11,983 nt of DNA from a bacterium (GTDB lineage Bacteria > Actinomycetota > Humimicrobiia > Humimicrobiales > Humimicrobiaceae): assembly GCA_030611285.1 (NCBI GenBank), contig JAUWQC010000017.1:1-11983 (forward strand), in the 5' to 3' direction. The notes beneath the pieces are model-generated. The model was not told the DNA's origin, made no database searches, and saw only the letters and a list, made by a program, of their open reading frames with translations. Positions within the stretch are counted from its first letter, which is position 1. Every line of letters starts with the position of its first letter. Shown here in pieces: positions 5,874-11,983 of the stretch. The position numbers and the translations under genes are program-made.

Positions 5874-7604
5874 CTAAAATAAGTCTAATATCACCAGTTG
5901 TATGGTCTTAAAATTACCCCAAATATTTTCTTCAATTTTGTATAATATATTAATTTTATTACCGGTTATTATCTTCTCCTTGGCTCTTTTATCTATTTTA
6001 AACATTATAGCATCAAATACCCTGCCGGATTGTTTGAGTTTTAACTTTACATGTCTTTCTTCCATTAAATAATAAAAATCTACAATAGCGCAGTTTCCTG
6101 TCGTAAAACTGGGTTCAGGATTACCCGCTCCAAAAGGTTTAAGTAAATTAATTTCGTTTAAAATTTTCTTATTTATATCTCTAAAGTTTAATTCCAGATC
6201 ATAGGTAATTTTTTTTTGGGTATCTCTGTCCTTAATATTTTTAGCGGCAATTTCTATCATCTTATTATAAAAAGTTTTAAAATTTAAAACATTCATACTT
6301 ATTCCGCAAGCCCGCCTGTGTCCTCCAAAATTCTCAAATAAATTACCAAGAGAGACCAGATTCCCGTATAAATCAAATTTGTCAGTGCTTCTTCCGGAAC
6401 CTTTGAGTTTCCCTTCCATTTCTTTGAATAAAATAGCAGGAATATTGAATCTTTTTACAATATCAGAAGCCACTATACCAAGCACTCCCTCATTCCAGTT
6501 TTTTGACTTGTCTATAAATATTTTCTTTTCGGCAACAATTTTATCAAAATCATTATTTTCAATTATTTCATTTAATATATCTTTTTGAATATTCTGCCTT
6601 TCTTCATTAAAAGAATTAAGGTCATTTATTATTTTATCTAAAACATCTCCTTCTTTACTTAATAGATTAAAACTGATTTCTGCATTTTTTATTCTACCAG
6701 CGGCATTCAGTCTGGGAGCTATTATAAATCCTATGTCGTATTCACTTATATTTTTCTTATTCTTTATCACTGCGTTTATCATTTTTTTAAGGCCGGGGTT
6801 GACAGTTTTACCTATTATTTTAAGACCTTTTTTAACCATTACTCTGTTTTCATCAACCAGAGGCATTACGTCTGCAATGGTTGCTATTGCAACTAAATCC
6901 AGAAGATTGGTCAGGTAGTCTTTTTTAAATTTTTTCTTGTAGTCTTCATCTAATTCCCTCAGGATGCTTATGATAAATTTAAAAGTAACACCGGCGCCGC
7001 TCAAATGTTCGAACGGATATACAGAACCTTTAAGCCTGGGGTTAATTATTATATAATTCTCTCGCTCTTCACCAAAATCAACTGACTGGTTATGATGATC
7101 GCATGCTACAATATCGGGACCCGGACTACTTTTAGCATATTTTTGAACATCTATATTATTTGTGCCGCAATCTACACAAATTATTAGATTATACTTGTAT
7201 CCTGCAGAAATTTTTTTAAAAAACTCAAGGCCCAGGTCATAACCTTCATCAAACCTGTTAGGAATATAGGCATCCACATTTAAGCCTAATTTCTTCAGGA
7301 AGTTATATATAAGTGAAGCGCTTATAATTCCATCTGCATCATAATCCCCAAATATTAATATATTTTCTCGCTCACGGATTGCTTTTTTCAGCCTTTTGGT
7401 TCCCTCATCAATACCAGGCAGTAATTTTGGATCATGGAATTGCTCCAAGGTGGGATTGATGAAAGATACTATTTCTTCTTCAGTAATTATATTTCTATTA
7501 GCAAGTATATTTATTAAAGCCGGGCTGTAACCAATTTTCGCTGCCAGTTTTTGGTTAACTTTTTTAGTTATTCTGCACTGCCAATTAGCAGGAAAATTTG
7601 TCAT
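5874..7604 (-). CDS. recJ: single-stranded-DNA-specific 5'-3' exonuclease RecJ
   Basis: RecJ degrades single-stranded DNA 5' to 3' in recombination, mismatch and base-excision repair. The 576-residue protein carries the DHH phosphoesterase motifs in order: DYDADG (87-92), VDCG (144-147), DHH (169-171), LSGAGVTFKF (201-210) and TIADVMPL (242-249). The DHHA1 domain follows, with GVLGIVASDIVKRF (373-386), GSGRS (402-406) and FGGHRRACG (426-434), then the C-terminal OB-like region starting LKPFGAGNPEP (488-498). All metal-binding signatures look intact and the length is normal. The ATG lies two bases after the secF stop with only a weak AAGAAA nearby, so translation is probably coupled to secF. 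Downstream it runs to within a few bases of the transposon-end remnant, apparently without losing its own C-terminus. Confidence 0.96.
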   Translation of the reverse strand: MTNFPANWQCRITKKVNQKLAAKIGYSPALINILANRNIITEEEIVSFINPTLEQFHDPKLLPGIDEGTKRLKKAIRERENILIFGDYDADGIISASLIYNFLKKLGLNVDAYIPNRFDEGYDLGLEFFKKISAGYKYNLIICVDCGTNNIDVQKYAKSSPGPDIVACDHHNQSVDFGEERENYIIINPRLKGSVYPFEHLSGAGVTFKFIISILRELDEDYKKKFKKDYLTNLLDLVAIATIADVMPLVDENRVMVKKGLKIIGKTVNPGLKKMINAVIKNKKNISEYDIGFIIAPRLNAAGRIKNAEISFNLLSKEGDVLDKIINDLNSFNEERQNIQKDILNEIIENNDFDKIVAEKKIFIDKSKNWNEGVLGIVASDIVKRFNIPAILFKEMEGKLKGSGRSTDKFDLYGNLVSLGNLFENFGGHRRACGISMNVLNFKTFYNKMIEIAAKNIKDRDTQKKITYDLELNFRDINKKILNEINLLKPFGAGNPEPSFTTGNCAIVDFYYLMEERHVKLKLKQSGRVFDAIMFKIDKRAKEKIITGNKINILYKIEENIWGNFKTIQLVILDLF

Positions 7605-7606
7605 AG

Positions 7607-8512
7607 CTATTTCTTATATTTTGGAAATCTATTATTCCATGCTACTAAAATAGGACTTGCAAAAAATATAGAGGAATATGTTCCGGTTATTATTCCGATA
7701 GTAAGCGCTAAAGCAAAATCTTTTAATGCCGCAGTGCCTAATATGAGAAGTAAAATTACCGGAAGTAGTGTGGTAATAGAAGTATTTATTGATCTGGTTA
7801 AAGTTATATTTATTGAATCATTTACTACTTTAGAGTAACCCAATTTTCCGGCCTTAGGAGTATTTTCTCTTATCCTGTCAAAAACAACAATGGTATCATT
7901 TAATGAATAACCAATTATAGTAAGTATTGCCGCTATGGTTGCGGTATTGATTTCACGTTGCAAAATAGCATATCCCCCAAGGGTCACCAGCACATCATGT
8001 ACCAGAGCCAAAATTGCTGTAGCGCCAAATCTGAGCTCAAATCTGATCCAGATATATATTAAAATTCCAACAATACTGGCACCAATGGCTATTAAGGCAT
8101 ATTTGGTTATTTGTTTACTAAAACCAGCATCTACAATTCTATCCTGAAGTGGAACTGTAGTTAATAATCCTATTTTCTCATCTAAAGAATTTAAAATTTC
8201 TTTTTTTTCCTCGGTACTGATAGGTACTCCTAACTCCCTGGCTCTGGTTCTAATAATAAATCTATTTGATTCGGTTCTTTGAAGTATGGCATTTCCACAA
8301 CCTATATCATTCATAACACTGCGTACCTCAGCAACATCTACATCCCTTTTAAATTCTACCTCCATCAAAGAGCCGCCAAGAAAATCAATGCCTAAATTAA
8401 AGCCACCCTGAATTATAAAACCAGCAATACCGACTGCTATTATCGCTAAAGAGATAATAAACCATATTTTCCTTTTTCCGATAAAGTTAAAATTATAATT
8501 TTTGAACTTCAA
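7607..8512 (-). CDS. secF: protein-export membrane protein SecF
   Basis: SecF pairs with SecD in the cytoplasmic membrane, using the proton-motive force to help pull secreted proteins through SecYEG. The 301-residue protein has the expected plan: TM1 (about 15-35), FNLGIDFLGG (38-47) opening the periplasmic P4 domain, then five C-terminal TM segments from about 137. Signatures are GYSLNDTIVVFDRIREN (201-217), RSINTSITTLLPV (240-252) and a final TM beginning GIITGTYSSIF (273-283). The start is TTG (8510-8512). No Met codon lies near the N-terminus, and TTG places the protein start at the usual distance from TM1. AAGGAG occurs 13 bases upstream inside the secD end, and a nearer GAG lies six bases upstream. 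The gap to secD is three bases and to recJ two. Confidence 0.96.
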   Translation of the reverse strand: MKFKNYNFNFIGKRKIWFIISLAIIAVGIAGFIIQGGFNLGIDFLGGSLMEVEFKRDVDVAEVRSVMNDIGCGNAILQRTESNRFIIRTRARELGVPISTEEKKEILNSLDEKIGLLTTVPLQDRIVDAGFSKQITKYALIAIGASIVGILIYIWIRFELRFGATAILALVHDVLVTLGGYAILQREINTATIAAILTIIGYSLNDTIVVFDRIRENTPKAGKLGYSKVVNDSINITLTRSINTSITTLLPVILLLILGTAALKDFALALTIGIITGTYSSIFFASPILVAWNNRFPKYKK

Positions 8513-8515
8513 ATA

Positions 8516-10210
8516 CTACTCACTACTCCTTCTTCTAACCCCTAAAAATCCGGGCGCAGCCATCCTGGGAATCCCGGCCATCAGGAATATAATGGACCTG
8601 GTAAATAGAAGACTGATTACCATACTTATTACTACACCCAGACTTAAAGTAACTGCAAAGCCTTTTATTGGACCGGTACCGAACCGGTATAATGCAGCTG
8701 CAGTAATTAAAGTAGTTACATTAGAATCAACAATAGTTCTTATTGCATTCTTGAATCCGTCGCCAATAGCGATTCTTGGAGATTTAGACTTTATTATTTC
8801 TTCTTTTATTCTTTCAAAAATGATAACATTGGCATCCACAGCCATACCTATAGTCAATATAATTCCGGCAATTCCCGGTAGTGTCAGAGCTGCGTCAATT
8901 CCAGCAAGGATGCCCCAGAATATTATAATATAGATTATTAGACCTAAAGCCGAAAAAATCCCCAATCCTCTATAATAAAAAAACATAAATATTATAATTA
9001 GAATAAATCCAATTATCCCTGCATATAAACCCCTGGTTAAAGAATCCATTCCCAGAGTAGGCCCTACAGTAACGCTTTCTTCTATATGCAAATTTACAGG
9101 CAATGCTCCGGTCTGCAGAACAAGTTCCACATTTTTTGCTTCTTCAATGCTGCCTATACCTGTAATTTCCGCTTCCCCATCCGGGATTGAAACCTTTATA
9201 TATGGAGCAGATTTAATTTCTTCATCCAGCACTATGGCCAGATTCCGGCCAATGTTTTCTGAAGTAATCTTAGCAAATGTATCAATCCCCTCACCTTTAA
9301 AGCTTAATGCAACTCTTATCTCCCCGTATGTGTCGTAACCGGCTATTGCTTTTGCCAGTTTATCCCCGGTTAGAAGTGCCGGCCCGACCAATGTTGCGGC
9401 ATCATTTCTGGAATCAACTAATATTTCTCCTACTTCACTTTCGTCTTCACCGCTTACCAGCAGAAGTTCCCTGGTTTCAGGATCATATATTATTTTTCCT
9501 ATAATTTTTTCCGGGTCAATATTAATATCAGTATTTATTTTAGAACTATCCTCTGTATCACTATTTTCTTCATCAGCCCCTACTAAATCAGGCCTGACCA
9601 GTATCAATTCTCCAGTTTCAGGATCCGTTACCAATTCAGCAATTATATTTACCGTTCCTGAATTAATTAATGTATTAATATCCTCAATTAGAATCACCCT
9701 ATCAGCCTCAGGATTGATTATTAATTGACCTTTGTTAGGGTCACTTTTTTTAGGGTCAAATTTTACGATATCCCAACTCTGGCCTTTTATGGATATAAAC
9801 GTTCCTTCAACCAGTCTGAATTCAAGCTGGGCAGTTTTCCCTATTACTTCTTTTGCAGTGTCGGGGTCCTTTACGCCGGGAAGCTGTATCACGATATTGT
9901 TTGATAAATCTTTAGTAACTAACGGCTCTGAAATACCAAGTCTGTCTATCCTGTCCCTTATAATACCAATAGCAACTTCCAGTTTTTCGGAGGTTACTTC
10001 TTCTCCTTCTCTTTCTGTGGGCTTTAAAATAATCTGGGTACCGCCTTTAAGGTCGAGCCCCAGATTTATAGACTCTTTAAGGAGTCCCAGATTTATGGGT
10101 TCTTTAAGGAGTCCCAGTTTTATGGGTTCAGTAAGTATATAATAAAGACTTACACTTATTATTGCTATAAATATTGCAATAATAGTTATATGAACTTTTT
10201 TATTTCTCAT
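8516..10210 (-). CDS. secD: protein-export membrane protein SecD with enlarged P1 domain
   Basis: SecD is the SecF partner in the accessory translocase. TM1 (about 7-25) leads to the P1 signature LGLDLKGG (50-57); the P1 core resumes with LTGDKLAKA (280-288), GRNLAIVLD (321-329) and QTGALPV (366-372). The membrane half starts after VGPTLGMDS (382-390) and includes GMAVDANVIIFERIKEE (455-471), the family's conserved transport motif, in a five-TM block. At 564 residues it is longer than many standalone Gram-positive-type SecD proteins. The excess lies in two places: three 9-residue repeats at 26-52, and an acidic insertion at about 138-274 containing DPETGELILV (196-205) and DPETRELLLV (243-252). 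The ATG follows the yajC stop by five bases and has no visible Shine-Dalgarno sequence, suggesting coupled translation. Confidence 0.96.
   Translation of the reverse strand: MRNKKVHITIIAIFIAIISVSLYYILTEPIKLGLLKEPINLGLLKESINLGLDLKGGTQIILKPTEREGEEVTSEKLEVAIGIIRDRIDRLGISEPLVTKDLSNNIVIQLPGVKDPDTAKEVIGKTAQLEFRLVEGTFISIKGQSWDIVKFDPKKSDPNKGQLIINPEADRVILIEDINTLINSGTVNIIAELVTDPETGELILVRPDLVGADEENSDTEDSSKINTDINIDPEKIIGKIIYDPETRELLLVSGEDESEVGEILVDSRNDAATLVGPALLTGDKLAKAIAGYDTYGEIRVALSFKGEGIDTFAKITSENIGRNLAIVLDEEIKSAPYIKVSIPDGEAEITGIGSIEEAKNVELVLQTGALPVNLHIEESVTVGPTLGMDSLTRGLYAGIIGFILIIIFMFFYYRGLGIFSALGLIIYIIIFWGILAGIDAALTLPGIAGIILTIGMAVDANVIIFERIKEEIIKSKSPRIAIGDGFKNAIRTIVDSNVTTLITAAALYRFGTGPIKGFAVTLSLGVVISMVISLLFTRSIIFLMAGIPRMAAPGFLGVRRRSSE
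10055..10135 (-). repeat. three 27-bp in-frame tandem repeats in secD
   Basis: Three consecutive 27-base units occupy 10055-10081, 10082-10108 and 10109-10135. They encode LTEPIKLGL, LKEPINLGL and LKESINLGL (SecD residues 26-52, in protein order). The last merges into the conserved LGLDLKGG motif of P1, so the repeats duplicate the strand that precedes it. The units differ by few bases, most at the two ends of the array, consistent with fairly recent replication slippage. They lengthen the link between TM1 and the P1 domain. Confidence 0.9.
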
Positions 10211-10215
10211 ATTTT

Positions 10216-10635
10216 TTATTGAGTTACTTTCCTGGAAACAGCGCTCTTATTTATTTTTACATCAACACCGCTGGCAATAGTTACTATAATTGCATCTTCT
10301 CTGATATCTTTAATCCGTCCATGAAAACCACCAAGGGTAACTACTTCATCGCCTCTTTGCAAGCTGGACACCAGTTCCTGAGCTTTTTTAGTTCTCATCC
10401 TTTGCGGTCTTATAAGTAGAAAATATAACGCTGCTACCATAATCGCTATCCAGATCCATGATCCGTAGCTTGCAAATATATCAGCAAAACTACCAAGCCC
10501 CTCAGCCTGCGCTCCTTCTGTCGTTCCTCCTTCTTCTGTTGTTGTTATTGGAAGACAGGCAACTGCCGAAAACCCTATACTTATTACCAATATACTGATA
10601 ATTAAAATACTTATGATCCTTTTAGATAATCTCAT
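10216..10635 (-). CDS. yajC: preprotein translocase subunit YajC, lipoprotein-like N-terminus
   Basis: YajC is the small membrane protein associated with SecDF. The C-terminal half is typical: one TM (WIWIAIMVAALYFLL, about 60-74), LIRPQRMRTKKAQE, then the soluble domain with RGDEVVTLGGFHGRI. The N-terminus is not. It has a positively charged start (MRLSKR), a hydrophobic run and SAVAC with Cys27, then a Thr/Glu/Gly-rich linker, which looks like a lipoprotein signal peptide with a relaxed lipobox. I chose ATG 10633-10635 (139 residues) because AAGGGGG (10641-10647) lies five bases upstream. A GTG at 10639-10641 would add two residues but overlaps that ribosome binding site. The neighbours secD and secF confirm its identity. 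If the signal is not cleaved, the protein would instead have two TM segments. Confidence 0.92.
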   Translation of the reverse strand: MRLSKRIISILIISILVISIGFSAVACLPITTTEEGGTTEGAQAEGLGSFADIFASYGSWIWIAIMVAALYFLLIRPQRMRTKKAQELVSSLQRGDEVVTLGGFHGRIKDIREDAIIVTIASGVDVKINKSAVSRKVTQ

Positions 10636-10640
10636 ATTCA

Positions 10641-10647
10641 CCCCCTT
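10641..10647 (-). promoter_or_regulatory. Shine-Dalgarno sequence that sets the yajC start
   Basis: AAGGGGG on the minus strand ends five bases before ATG 10633-10635 but runs directly into the alternative GTG at 10639-10641. This spacing favours the ATG. The same GGGGGTGA run nearly matches the 3' end of 16S rRNA, so it is probably the strongest ribosome binding site in the operon. Confidence 0.65.
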
Positions 10648-10675
10648 AAAAATTTTTTAAAAATCAAATATAACT

Positions 10676-10703
10676 ATTATTAACTTTTTTAAAAATTTTG
10701 CAA
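10676..10703 (-). promoter_or_regulatory. candidate promoter ahead of yajC-secDF
   Basis: In the 77-base-plus gap after tgt, the minus strand carries TTGCAA (10698-10703, four of six) and, 16 bases on, AATAAT (10676-10681, five of six). Transcription would start near 10669, leaving a leader of about 34 bases. The rest of the gap consists of A/T palindromes such as TTAAAAATTTT, without a terminator hairpin. Chance occurrence is quite possible in DNA this AT-rich. Confidence 0.3.
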
Positions 10704-10718
10704 ACAAATAATTTATTT

Positions 10719-11873
<1,155 letters not shown>

Positions 11874-11889
11874 CTATTAATTAAAATAT

Positions 11890-11916
11890 CACTTTACTGT
11901 TTAAAATAGTTAAGTG
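11890..11916. repeat. imperfect inverted repeat in the tgt leader
   Basis: CACTTTACT (11890-11898) and AGTTAAGTG (11908-11916) pair eight of nine positions around a 9-base AT loop. It lies between the candidate tgt promoter and the start codon. It could be an operator or a weak leader hairpin. It lacks the features of a preQ1 riboswitch and of an intrinsic terminator. Confidence 0.35.
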
Positions 11917-11929
11917 TCACCTTTTAGAG

Positions 11930-11958
11930 ATTTTATCAGGATTTATTGTTTTTTTAAA
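11930..11958 (-). promoter_or_regulatory. candidate tgt promoter with extended -10
   Basis: The minus strand shows TTTAAA (11953-11958, four of six), a 17-base spacer ending in TGA, and TAAAAT (11930-11935, five of six). The TG one base before the -10 makes it an extended -10 type. Transcription would start near 11923, about 50 bases before the first tgt ATG. The gap to the window edge shows no recognisable upstream gene, so this may be the start of the operon. Confidence 0.35.
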
Positions 11959-11983
11959 TTTAGCAGACAAACTTTATCTATTT

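Noticed and set aside
10216..10641. GTG start for yajC at 10639-10641
   Set aside because: The GTG overlaps the AAGGGGG ribosome binding site itself; the ATG six bases on has proper spacing.
11943..11983. C-terminus of an upstream gene such as queA
   Set aside because: One minus-strand frame stays open for 12 codons to a TAA at 11943-11945, but its ending (LNLKKQ) does not resemble QueA and it is too short to support a gene.

Overview
The window looks like a chromosomal housekeeping operon from a low-GC (roughly one third G+C), probably anaerobic bacterium. All eight genes lie on the minus strand and read right to left: tgt, yajC, secD, secF, recJ, rel, hisS, aspS. This is a compacted form of the Bacillus subtilis order (tgt-yajC ... 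secDF ... recJ-apt-rel-dtd ... hisS-aspS), with apt, dtd and the sporulation and envelope genes missing. That synteny, separate secD and secF genes, a bifunctional long Rel and a Cys-rich HisRS fit a Clostridia-like lineage or a low-GC candidate phylum such as Atribacterota. The sequence alone does not settle which.

Layout. 1-317 is very AT-rich and gene-free. It holds leftward promoter-like sequences and a perfect inverted repeat, probably the control region of a gene beyond the left edge. 318-3393 is the aminoacyl-tRNA synthetase pair aspS/hisS, overlapping by 8 bases. 3394-3491 is a short gap with a candidate promoter and a possible 13-codon upstream ORF. 3492-5702 is rel ((p)ppGpp synthetase/hydrolase). 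5703-5873 is the only structured intergenic region: it carries what looks like the right end (omega-RNA-like part) of an IS200/IS605-type TnpB element, followed by a candidate rel promoter. 5874-10635 is the tight recJ-secF-secD-yajC block with gaps of 2-5 bases. 10719-11870 is tgt. 11871-11983 is its upstream region.

How they work together. YajC, SecD and SecF form the accessory membrane complex of the Sec translocon. Tgt starts queuosine modification of tRNA, while HisRS and AspRS charge tRNAs. Rel senses uncharged tRNA on the ribosome and sets (p)ppGpp. RecJ is a 5'-3' single-strand DNA exonuclease. The set is a translation, secretion and stringent-response neighbourhood with no accessory system beyond the transposon remnant.

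Notable departures from the ordinary are: YajC with an added N-terminal lipoprotein-like signal; SecD with a threefold 27-bp tandem repeat just after its first membrane segment and a large acidic insertion in its periplasmic P1 domain; the TnpB-type right end sitting where B. subtilis has apt; and a possible coupled mini-ORF ahead of hisS. I see no rRNA, tRNA, CRISPR array, intact insertion sequence or convincing intrinsic terminator.
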